Shown: positions 1-5,029 of the stretch, in pieces | How positions within the stretch are numbered: position 1 is the first letter of the stretch | Layout: the number at the start of each line of letters is the position of its first letter | Notes under the pieces: generated by a model | Seen by the model: the letters and a program-made list of their open reading frames with translations, nothing else | The model's database searches: none | What the model was told of the DNA's origin: nothing | Program-made: the position numbers and the translations under genes | Origin: an uncultured Eubacteriales bacterium | GTDB taxonomy: Bacteria; Bacillota; Clostridia; Christensenellales; Aristaeellaceae | DNA: 5,029 nt | Direction of reading: 5' to 3' | Assembly: GCA_900548125.1 (NCBI GenBank) | Contig: URJN01000175.1 | Span: forward strand, 1-5,029

Positions 1-150
1 CTTGATGGTTTCGAGGCTTTCGCCGCCCTGGCCGACGTCGAGGGACACGGCCACGACGTCCTTGCCGGTGCGCTCCTTCAGGTACGAGATGGCGACGGAT
101 GTGTCAAGACCGCCGGAGTAGGCCAGAACAATGCGCTTGTTATCTGCCAT
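1..150 (-). CDS. argG: Argininosuccinate synthase, N-terminal 50 residues (partial, runs off the left edge)
   Basis: Argininosuccinate synthase joins citrulline and aspartate using ATP, the penultimate step of arginine biosynthesis, in the cytoplasm. The minus strand from 150 reads MADNKRIVLAYSGGLDTSVA and continues open to base 1. Residues 10-18 (AYSGGLDTS) are the ATP pyrophosphatase P-loop (SGGxD) that defines this family, and the later SLDVGQGGE stretch is also typical. The ATG at 148-150 is preceded by AAGGGA at 155-160, a reasonable ribosome binding site 4 bases away. Upstream on the same strand lies the ArgR C-terminal coding sequence, which ends 82 bp before this start. The argR-argG order is the usual one in Bifidobacterium arginine clusters. 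Only about one eighth of the usual roughly 400-residue protein is present, because the window ends. Confidence 0.95.
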   Translation of the reverse strand, partial: MADNKRIVLAYSGGLDTSVAISYLKERTGKDVVAVSLDVGQGGESLETIK

Positions 151-187
151 TGGTTCCCTTTCGTTCAAGGTCTGAAAAACAAACTGA

Positions 188-221
188 TGCAAGTATATAC
201 AGAGGACTGTATATTTATGCA
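188..221 (-). promoter_or_regulatory. Operator-like dyad upstream of argG, candidate ArgR (ARG box) site overlapping a promoter
   Basis: Two 15-base arms (188-202 and 207-221) form an imperfect inverted repeat with 12 of 15 positions matching around a 4-base centre. The inner 8 bases of each arm (ATATACAG / CTGTATAT) are perfect, and each outer end is TGCA. ArgR operators are AT-rich palindromic boxes of this general form, often with TGCAT-like ends in actinobacteria, and this one lies between argR and argG. On the minus strand TATACT (192-197) is a plausible -10 inside the dyad, so a bound repressor would block it. No convincing -35 was found. The dyad itself is seen directly; its assignment to ArgR is inference. 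Confidence 0.6.
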
Positions 222-232
222 CGGCGTGTTGG

Positions 233-550
233 TTATTTGGAAGCGAGGCTTAGTAGCCAGTCGGAGCGGGAGACGGCGGTGTCGTCATTGGTGCAAATCA
301 CCATGACGGTGTCGTCTCCGGCGATGGTGCCCAGCACGCCTTCGATCGGCTGCTTGTCAATCACCGAGGCCACGTATTGTGCGGCACCGGAAGGCGTGTG
401 CACCACAACCAGATTTCCGGCGGCAGCCACCGAGGTGACCAGTCCGTTCAGCACGCGGGACATCTGTGCCTCACCGCGCTCCCCTACATCCTCACCTTCT
501 GAAGCAACGACGCTGCGACCCACCGTGTAGGCCACCGTGCCGTCCTTCAG
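233..550 (-). pseudogene. argR: Arginine repressor ArgR, C-terminal oligomerisation/arginine-binding domain only (5' part missing)
   Basis: ArgR represses arginine biosynthesis genes when arginine is bound. Its N-terminal winged helix binds DNA; its C-terminal domain hexamerises and binds arginine. Only the C-terminal domain is present here, from about KDGTVAYTVGR to LLSLASK followed by TAA at 233-235. Recognisable family features are the PSGAAQYVASVID segment and GTIAGDDTVMV, whose Asp-Asp pair is the arginine-binding signature. The sequence resembles Bifidobacterium ArgR, which is about 170 residues. Roughly the first 70 residues, including the whole DNA-binding domain, are replaced by an ABC transporter in the same frame. 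It has no start of its own. As it stands, the fragment could not act as a normal repressor. Confidence 0.85.
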
Positions 551-2167
551 CACCACGATCTGATCTGCACCGGAAACGGTGCGCATCCGATGGGCAATGA
601 TGAGGACGGTTTTGTTCCGGATGAGGCGGGAAAGTGCTTCCTGAATCGCCGTTTCATTTTCAACGTCCAGACTGGCGGTTGCCTCGTCCAGCAGAATGAT
701 TGGCGCGTCTTTCAGGAAAGCACGGGCGATGGAAATGCGCTGACGCTCACCGCCGGAGAGCTCGCAGCCATTCTCGCCGATGTTGGCGTTCCAACTGTCG
801 GGCAGTTTTTCGGCAAACTTGTCCACATTGGCGAGCTTTGCCGCCGCAATCACCTCTGCATCCGTCGCGTCTTTTCTGCCGATGCGAATGTTTTCCAAAA
901 TGCTGTTGTCAAACAGCGTCACATCCTGAAAAACAATGGCATACAGGCTCATCAGCTTTTCCGGGTCGATCTTCGACACATCCATGCCACCCACGGTGAT
1001 TCTGCCTCGGTCGACATCCCAAAACCGCGCCGCCAGCCGGGAAACGGTGGTCTTTCCGCCTCCGGAAGGACCGACCAGCGCCGTGACCTGCCCCTGTTTC
1101 GCCGTAAAGGACACATCTTTCAGCACCGTTTCGCCACCCTGATAGGCAAACCCCACATGGTCGAACACGATATCACAGTTGCGATTGGTGAGCTGTTCGC
1201 TGCCGGTCTGCACGGGGCAATCCAGAATCTCATTCATCCGCTCGATGTTGCTGTTCGTGCCGATGATGGCGGCGAGGTTTTGCAGCGTTCCCTCCAAAGG
1301 ATCGTACAGGCGGGAGACCACCAGCAGAAACATGAAGAAGGTCAAAACGTCCAATTCGCCCTTGACCAGCAGCGTTGCGCCCGTGAGGGCGGTAGTGGCA
1401 ATACCCAGCCGCAGGACAAGCCCGGCGGACACCACGAAGACGGACGTTCCAAGCTCACTCTTGATGAGGCGGCTCTCCACAGCGCGGATTTTCTGTTCCA
1501 GCCCGGCAAGATAAGCGCTTTCGGCATTGTTGGCGCGCAGGTCGGGCATCGCTTCGATGCACTCCTGAACGCCGTCCTCGCAGGCAACCTTTGCCGCCGT
1601 CGCTTTGCGGGAAAGCCTTTTCTGCACGCCGGACGCCAACGCGACGATGGCAAACGCCACAGGCAGCGGCCAGATGGCGGCAAGCGCCATGCGCCAGTTA
1701 AAAAACAGCATCGACACGGCAATGACCGTGGTGGAGAGCATCGCGCCATACAGCGGCGCGACAAAGTGGGATTGGCTCTGCTCCAGCACGGCGCAGTCGT
1801 TCATAATGGAGGAGGTCAGGTCGGCGAGATCCTTCTTTCCGAAGAACGACAGCGGGATCTTCCGCAGTTTCTCCGCAAGCCCCACCCGACGCACGCCGGA
1901 TTCCACATAGGTGACAAGGAACGTGTTGTCGTATTCAAGCCGCGTACAGACCACGATGAACAGCGCCGCCGCGATACAGCCGATGGCATAGAACGGGATT
2001 CGCTCTGCCGTCAGCGTGCCGCCCATGACGTCGCCCACCAGCCGGTACAAAAGCCCCACCGGCAGCATGAAGGAGATATTTTGCAGCGCACAGCACAACA
2101 TGCCCTTGATGTTGTCCACCGCGCCCTTGCGGGAGAGGGCGTAACGCCTTTGTAGATACCGAATCAT
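233..2167 (-). CDS. ABC transporter permease/ATP-binding protein, fused in frame at its C-terminus to an ArgR domain (hybrid ORF)
   Basis: An ORF of 644 residues. Residues 1 to about 310 are a six-helix exporter-type membrane domain, with hydrophobic stretches near 22-42, 57-75, 136-157, 160-180, 242-268 and 270-286. Residues about 330-546 are an ABC ATPase with Walker A GPSGGGKTT (366-374), Q-loop Q414, signature LSGGE (470-474), Walker B ILLDEA with D494 and E495, and switch histidine H526. All catalytic motifs are intact. It starts at ATG 2165-2167, 3 bp after the preceding ABC gene, and its AAAGGAGG ribosome binding site lies inside the end of that gene, so the two are probably translationally coupled and form a heterodimer. 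After residues 540-546 (LKDGTVA) the usual ABC tail is missing. The frame instead continues into about 98 residues of ArgR C-terminal domain, including GTIAGDDTVMV. Family knowledge places this pair near YbtQ/IrtB-type transporters; the substrate is not shown. Whether this hybrid exists in a cell is doubtful. Confidence 0.85.
   Translation of the reverse strand: MIRYLQRRYALSRKGAVDNIKGMLCCALQNISFMLPVGLLYRLVGDVMGGTLTAERIPFYAIGCIAAALFIVVCTRLEYDNTFLVTYVESGVRRVGLAEKLRKIPLSFFGKKDLADLTSSIMNDCAVLEQSQSHFVAPLYGAMLSTTVIAVSMLFFNWRMALAAIWPLPVAFAIVALASGVQKRLSRKATAAKVACEDGVQECIEAMPDLRANNAESAYLAGLEQKIRAVESRLIKSELGTSVFVVSAGLVLRLGIATTALTGATLLVKGELDVLTFFMFLLVVSRLYDPLEGTLQNLAAIIGTNSNIERMNEILDCPVQTGSEQLTNRNCDIVFDHVGFAYQGGETVLKDVSFTAKQGQVTALVGPSGGGKTTVSRLAARFWDVDRGRITVGGMDVSKIDPEKLMSLYAIVFQDVTLFDNSILENIRIGRKDATDAEVIAAAKLANVDKFAEKLPDSWNANIGENGCELSGGERQRISIARAFLKDAPIILLDEATASLDVENETAIQEALSRLIRNKTVLIIAHRMRTVSGADQIVVLKDGTVAYTVGRSVVASEGEDVGERGEAQMSRVLNGLVTSVAAAGNLVVVHTPSGAAQYVASVIDKQPIEGVLGTIAGDDTVMVICTNDDTAVSRSDWLLSLASK
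531..550. other. Breakpoint zone between the ABC transporter and the argR sequence
   Basis: On the minus strand this 20-base stretch encodes most of LKDGTVA. To its right the protein is an ABC ATPase just past its H-loop (ADQIVVL). To its left it is ArgR (YTVGRSVV). Both families commonly carry a KDGTVA-like string at the corresponding place, so the exact crossover cannot be placed inside it. No target duplication, integrase or insertion-sequence end is visible around it. The join therefore looks like a microhomology junction or an assembly join, not a transposition. Confidence 0.75.
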
Positions 2168-2170
2168 CGT

Positions 2171-3943
2171 TCAAGCCTCCTTTGCCACTTTCCATTGGAC
2201 AGACTGCTGATAATCCCGCCACATCGTGCCGAACAGACTGTCCGCCTGTCCGGACAGCTCCGCAAAGCTGCCGCTTTCCGCGAGACGTCCCTCTTTTAGG
2301 ACATAGATGCGGTCGGCGTTCACGACCGTAGACAGACGGTGAGCGATCATAATGACGGTGCGCCCCTTTGCCAGCGCATTGAAGGCCGCCTGCACCTTCG
2401 TCTCGTTGTCGGGGTCTGCAAAGGCAGTTGCCTCATCCAGAATCAGCACCGGCGCGTTTTTCAGCATGGCGCGGGCGATGGCAAGCCGCTGGGTTTCGCC
2501 GCCGGAGAGGTAAACGCCCTGCGAACCGATGACCGTGCGCACGCCGTCCGGGAATTTCTCGATGATGTCCATACACTGCGCGGCTCTGAGTGCCGCCAGC
2601 ACTTCCCCATCCGTGGCGTTCGGCTTGCCCATGCGCACGTTATCCAGAATACTGCCCTTAATGAGGCGACTGTTCTGGAACACGAAGGAAACCGTGTCCA
2701 TCAGTTCGCTCTTGTCGATGTCCTTTACATTCGCGCCGCCGATGGAAATTTTGCCGCTCTGCGGGTCAAAGAAGCGGGCAATGAGCGCCGCCAGCGTGGA
2801 TTTTCCGCCGCCGGAAGGGCCGACAAACGCCACCGTCTGCCCCGAGCCGATGGAAAGGGAGATATCCTCCAGCGCGTTTCTCACGCCGTCATAGCTGAAC
2901 GTGACATGATCCAGCGCAACCGAGCTGTCCTTGGGATGCTTCGGCGCGTTCGAGCAGGAGAGCGACGGGCTTTCCAGTACACGGTCAATGCGGGTGATGG
3001 CGTCCTGCACGATCATGCCGTTTTCGCTCATAAACATCAGCTTGGTCAGCGTCAGGGAGATGACCGGCGTGATGATGATGTAAAAGAGCAGATTCAGCAG
3101 CGCACCGCCGTCCGTGCCGCCGCTGGCGAACAGGAAAGCGCCCGCAATCAGGAACACAAACACGCTGTTGACCGCCAGCGTATAGAAGATCATGGGCCAG
3201 CGCAGCTGCTTGGTGTAGGCGATGACCCAGCGCTCATAGTTGTCGATCGTCCCCTTGAATTTCTTGAAGGAAAACACCGTCTGCCCGAAGGTCTTGACCA
3301 CGGGAATACCCCGCACATACTCCACCGCTTCGCCCGACATATCCGCCAGCGCGTTTTGGTATTGGGTCATTTGCTCCTGCATCTTCTTGCCGGTCATGCT
3401 CGTCATCACTGCAAAGGCGAGCGCCACGGGCACAAGGCTCAAAAGCCCCAGCCGCCAGTCAAACGCCAGCAGCAGCGTCAGAAGCCCCGCGATGGTCGCC
3501 ATGGCTTTCGCCTGATCCGGCAGTTGGTGGGCGAGATAGGTTTCCGCCGACCCTGCGGTTTCGGAGATGGTGCGCCGCAGTTTGCCGCTGCCGAACTGCT
3601 CAATCGCGCCCAGCGGCAGTGTAGCGATGTGCTTCACCATGGCAAGGCGCAGATTGGTGGCGATGCGGAACGCCGCAAGGTGCGAGCACATCAGCCCCGC
3701 GATGTAGGTGAGCACGGCAACGACGGCGAACGCCACCGCCATCCAACCGTATTGGGTCACATGGACGGCGTTTTCATACTGCGGCGCGACCTCGATGACC
3801 TCTCTCAGGATGCGCCAGATGTACCCAAACGGCACCAACGCCAGCAGCGCACCCGCGGCGGCCAGCACCCACGAAAGGTAGGTCAAAATTCGATACGTCC
3901 CGGCATAATCGAGCAGCCGGGATAGATTGGATTGCTTTTTCAA
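2171..3943 (-). CDS. ABC transporter permease/ATP-binding half-transporter (first of the pair)
   Basis: A 590-residue half-transporter with an N-terminal exporter-type membrane domain (hydrophobic stretches near 20-42, 67-88, 145-163, 165-182, 250-275 and 282-305). The C-terminal ATPase domain has Walker A GPSGGGKST (375-383), Q-loop Q423, signature LSGGE (479-483), Walker B LILDEA with D503 and E504, and switch histidine H535. Length and motifs are complete for the family. The start is TTG (3941-3943): AAGGAGG at 3951-3957 lies 7 bases upstream and there is no in-frame ATG nearby. The stop at 2171-2173 is 3 bp before the next ABC gene, implying one transcript and a heterodimeric transporter. 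The coupling-helix region (GSGKLRR..., AHQLPD, residues 118-143) resembles that of exporter-fold ABC pairs in Firmicutes, often annotated as iron or siderophore transporters. The neighbouring HMA protein fits metal handling. A drug or peptide exporter remains possible. Confidence 0.9.
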   Translation of the reverse strand: MKKQSNLSRLLDYAGTYRILTYLSWVLAAAGALLALVPFGYIWRILREVIEVAPQYENAVHVTQYGWMAVAFAVVAVLTYIAGLMCSHLAAFRIATNLRLAMVKHIATLPLGAIEQFGSGKLRRTISETAGSAETYLAHQLPDQAKAMATIAGLLTLLLAFDWRLGLLSLVPVALAFAVMTSMTGKKMQEQMTQYQNALADMSGEAVEYVRGIPVVKTFGQTVFSFKKFKGTIDNYERWVIAYTKQLRWPMIFYTLAVNSVFVFLIAGAFLFASGGTDGGALLNLLFYIIITPVISLTLTKLMFMSENGMIVQDAITRIDRVLESPSLSCSNAPKHPKDSSVALDHVTFSYDGVRNALEDISLSIGSGQTVAFVGPSGGGKSTLAALIARFFDPQSGKISIGGANVKDIDKSELMDTVSFVFQNSRLIKGSILDNVRMGKPNATDGEVLAALRAAQCMDIIEKFPDGVRTVIGSQGVYLSGGETQRLAIARAMLKNAPVLILDEATAFADPDNETKVQAAFNALAKGRTVIMIAHRLSTVVNADRIYVLKEGRLAESGSFAELSGQADSLFGTMWRDYQQSVQWKVAKEA

Positions 3944-3950
3944 AACAACG

Positions 3951-3957
3951 CCTCCTT
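3951..3957 (-). promoter_or_regulatory. Strong ribosome binding site supporting a TTG start
   Basis: AAGGAGG on the minus strand, 7 bases before the TTG at 3941-3943. It matches the anti-Shine-Dalgarno consensus and fixes the start of the first ABC gene at a non-ATG codon. Confidence 0.85.
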
Positions 3958-3969
3958 ATTGATTTGCAC

Positions 3970-3985
3970 GTTAGTTTGCTCTAAC
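3970..3985. promoter_or_regulatory. Inverted repeat upstream of the ABC pair, possible metal-regulator operator
   Basis: GTTAG (3970-3974) and CTAAC (3981-3985) form perfect 5-base arms around a 6-base centre, 27 bp upstream of the TTG start. A possible -10, CATACT on the minus strand (3986-3991), lies directly next to it. Operators of DtxR-family iron/manganese regulators contain TTAG/CTAA half-sites, so the form is suggestive given the metal-related neighbours. Arms of 5 bases occur often by chance, and no clear -35 was found. Confidence 0.35.
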
Positions 3986-3996
3986 AGTATGATTTT

Positions 3997-4016
3997 AGAA
4001 AAGCCGCCGAAGCGGC
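3997..4016 (-). terminator. Intrinsic terminator after the HMA gene
   Basis: On the minus strand GCCGC (4012-4016), a TTCG tetraloop (4008-4011) and GCGGC (4003-4007) are followed by TTTTCT (3997-4002). A C(UUCG)G loop is an unusually stable hairpin cap common in bacterial terminators. It lies 17 bp after the HMA stop codon and upstream of the ABC pair. It should end or reduce transcription from the metal-protein genes before the transporter genes. The stem is short (5 bp) and the T run is imperfect, so some read-through is likely. Confidence 0.6.
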
Positions 4017-4033
4017 AATTCGGAATTCCGTAT

Positions 4034-4291
4034 TTACTTTTTCAGAAACGAGAACAGCCCTTTCTTCTCATACGGCGCTGCATGGATTTCCCCCGCCGTA
4101 TAGCCGGTTGCGTCAATGGCGGCACGCAGGGCATTTTCGTCCAGCGGCTCTTTAGAAAGAATCACCGTTTCCCCTTTTGCATGAGAGGACGAAACCTTTT
4201 CCACCGAAAATGCGCGGCGAATCGTGTCGTTGACGTGCGCCTCGCACATGGAACATGCCATGCCGGAAACCTTAACCGTTGTTTGAATCAT
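4034..4291 (-). CDS. Heavy-metal-associated (HMA) domain protein, small copper-chaperone type
   Basis: An 85-residue soluble protein covering one HMA domain, the ferredoxin-like fold used by copper chaperones such as CopZ and by N-terminal domains of metal-transporting P-type ATPases. Residues 10-15 (GMACSM, followed by C16) give the GMxCxxC metal-binding loop with Cys13 and Cys16. The following EAHVNDTIRRAF and the C-terminal ALRAAIDATGY segment match the usual helix positions. A lysine-rich tail (KKGLFSFLKK) follows the domain. The ATG at 4289-4291 has GAAGG 7 bases upstream. It lies 76 bp after the ATC hydrolase-family gene on the same strand and is followed by a terminator. Metal binding by the two cysteines is well supported by the family. 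Which metal it binds, and whether it serves the ABC transporter, is inference. Confidence 0.9.
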   Translation of the reverse strand: MIQTTVKVSGMACSMCEAHVNDTIRRAFSVEKVSSSHAKGETVILSKEPLDENALRAAIDATGYTAGEIHAAPYEKKGLFSFLKK

Positions 4292-4310
4292 ATGAATGCC
4301 TTCTTTCTAA

Positions 4311-4340
4311 ATCATAAGTTTTTCAAATTGTGTATAACCA
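4311..4340 (-). promoter_or_regulatory. Weak candidate promoter for the HMA gene
   Basis: TATGAT on the minus strand (4311-4316) differs from the -10 consensus at one base. TGGTTA (4335-4340) lies 18 bases upstream as a poor -35. The 76 bp gap after the ATC hydrolase-family gene leaves room for a separate promoter, but read-through from that gene is equally possible. Confidence 0.25.
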
Positions 4341-4367
4341 CGCCGCAGGCGCACAGGCAGAAATCAT

Positions 4368-4898
4368 CTATTTCACAACCTTCATGCAAAAATCACAGCG
4401 GTCGCCGCCGCGCCCCAGCGTCATGGTTCTATGCCAGATGAGCTTCGGGTGAAGCCCGTCATATGTGATATCGTCGCTGTCACAGAAACAGTGACACAGC
4501 TCCGGGCAGCCGCAGAGCACACATTCGTCGTGATAGGGACATTTCGTCATGTCGATGCGCCACACGCCGCCGGTCGTCCGGATTTCATTTGCCTCAAAGC
4601 CCGCCGAAATTCCAAAAAATTTCGGTGTCTGCTTGGCGAAGATACCCGGCACCTTTTTATATAGCCCCGGGATGCGCATCAGCCGCAGGAAGGTCTTTTT
4701 CAGCCGATATGCCCGCTCTTCCACATAACCGTGAACGGTTTGTAATGCTTCTTCCTTCGGCATGACCGCCTGCAACGTCTTGTATGCCGCGATGCCCGGC
4801 ATGATTTGACTTTCAAGATGCTGCATTCTTTGCCCGCTCGCTCCGGCGTGTTCCGAGCGCAGTTCACCCAGTCTCTTTTCGAAAGCGGAATTCAGCAC
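4368..4898 (-). CDS. L-2-amino-thiazoline-4-carboxylate (ATC) hydrolase-family protein, 5' end probably frameshifted
   Basis: The conserved body of a cysteine-rich protein resembling the ATC hydrolase family (ring opening of 2-aminothiazoline-4-carboxylate in some cysteine-producing pathways). In Firmicutes most members are uncharacterised. The 176 residues from GTG 4896-4898 end with VWRIDMTKCPYHDEC, then further cysteines, DDITYDGLHPKLIWHRT, and GRGGDRCDFC near the stop at 4368-4370. Nine cysteines fall in the last 57 residues (120, 126, 129, 131, 135, 137, 139, 168, 171), suggesting thiol chemistry or metal binding. The GTG has no convincing ribosome binding site. The same frame stays open and protein-like upstream to a TAA at 4983-4985 with no ATG, and the well-placed start lies in another frame at 5014-5016. 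The true protein is therefore probably about 215 residues. Family assignment is from motif recognition; the substrate is unknown. Confidence 0.7.
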   Translation of the reverse strand: MLNSAFEKRLGELRSEHAGASGQRMQHLESQIMPGIAAYKTLQAVMPKEEALQTVHGYVEERAYRLKKTFLRLMRIPGLYKKVPGIFAKQTPKFFGISAGFEANEIRTTGGVWRIDMTKCPYHDECVLCGCPELCHCFCDSDDITYDGLHPKLIWHRTMTLGRGGDRCDFCMKVVK

Positions 4899-5016
4899 GG
4901 CTTCCCGCTCCGGAAATCTTTCATGCGCCGTTTTTCGGAACGCTTTTGCCAGATAGCTTTCTTGCAGCGCTTTATCTTCCGCTTAATGTTTCGTTGTCGT
5001 ATACCCGCGTGTGCAT
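4899..5016 (-). pseudogene. Out-of-frame 5' end of the ATC hydrolase-family gene
   Basis: GGAGGGG (5021-5027) lies 4 bases before ATG (5014-5016), a good translation start. That frame reads MHTRVYDNETLSGR and stops at TAA 4972-4974. The neighbouring frame, open from 4982 downwards, reads AEDKALQESYLAKAF and continues into the main ORF without interruption. A single-base deletion, or a two-base insertion, between about 4972 and 4986 would join them into one protein. It could be a real inactivating mutation or a sequencing/assembly error; no slippery sequence for programmed frameshifting is visible. The gene's promoter would lie outside the window. Confidence 0.6.
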
Positions 5017-5029
5017 TACGCCCCTCCGG

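Noticed and set aside
500..580. Insertion of a mobile element or integrative island into argR
   Set aside because: No integrase, transposase, terminal inverted repeat or target duplication is visible near the junction or elsewhere in the window.
590..2155. Long plus-strand open frame of 521 residues opposite the second ABC gene
   Set aside because: It is a shadow of the GC-rich ABC gene on the other strand: low-complexity His/Arg/Gln-rich translation, no domain, and no ribosome binding site that stands out.
233..2167. A natural arginine-regulated ABC transporter with a C-terminal ArgR sensor domain
   Set aside because: The ArgR part begins mid-protein at a shared string, keeps the genomic argR-argG spacing and operator, and displaces the normal ABC tail. 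This looks like a breakpoint and not an evolved domain fusion. It is kept only as a possibility to test.
2339..3925. Long plus-strand open frame of 528 residues opposite the first ABC gene
   Set aside because: Same pattern: Arg/His-rich translation with no recognisable motif, fully antisense to a well-supported gene.
4021..4030. Perfect 10-base palindrome CGGAATTCCG after the HMA gene
   Set aside because: It is short, has no loop for a hairpin and no T run. It contains an EcoRI site but nothing links it to a function.
4341..4350. CGCC/GGCG mini-hairpin between the ATC hydrolase-family and HMA genes as a terminator
   Set aside because: The stem is only 4 bp with a 3-base loop, and it is followed by TGGTTATAC, not a T run.

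Overview
The window reads almost entirely on the minus strand and looks like two pieces of different origin joined at about 530-550. The left piece (1 to about 550) holds the start of argG (argininosuccinate synthase), a short intergenic region with an operator-like dyad, and the C-terminal domain of ArgR, the arginine repressor. The protein sequences and the argR-argG order match the arginine biosynthesis cluster of Bifidobacterium (Actinomycetota) as I know it. This assignment comes from recognition, not from a search.

The right piece (about 530 to 5029) looks like a Clostridia-type Firmicutes locus with strong AGGAGG-type ribosome binding sites. In transcription order (right to left) it carries: an L-2-amino-thiazoline-4-carboxylate (ATC) hydrolase-family protein whose 5' end appears frameshifted; an 85-residue heavy-metal-associated (HMA) protein with a GMxCxxC metal site; a short UUCG-loop terminator; an operator-like inverted repeat; and two consecutive ABC half-transporters, each a membrane domain plus an ATPase domain. 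The two ABC genes are 3 bp apart and probably form a heterodimer of the exporter fold, in the broad group that includes siderophore importers such as YbtPQ and IrtAB. The gene set suggests metal or metallophore handling, but no substrate can be read from the sequence.

The most striking point is that the second ABC gene does not end normally. At the LKDGTVA stretch near the end of its ATPase domain it runs in frame into the ArgR C-terminal domain, giving a 644-residue hybrid ORF. The ABC protein loses its C-terminal tail and ArgR loses its DNA-binding domain. ABC ATPases and ArgR both tend to carry a KDGTVA-like string at the matching place, so the join lies in a short shared sequence. That pattern fits either an assembly error in a mixed-community dataset or a microhomology-mediated rearrangement. 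An assembly chimera is the more cautious reading. No gene-free stretch exceeds 300 bases, and I see no RNA genes, CRISPR arrays, integrases or insertion sequences.
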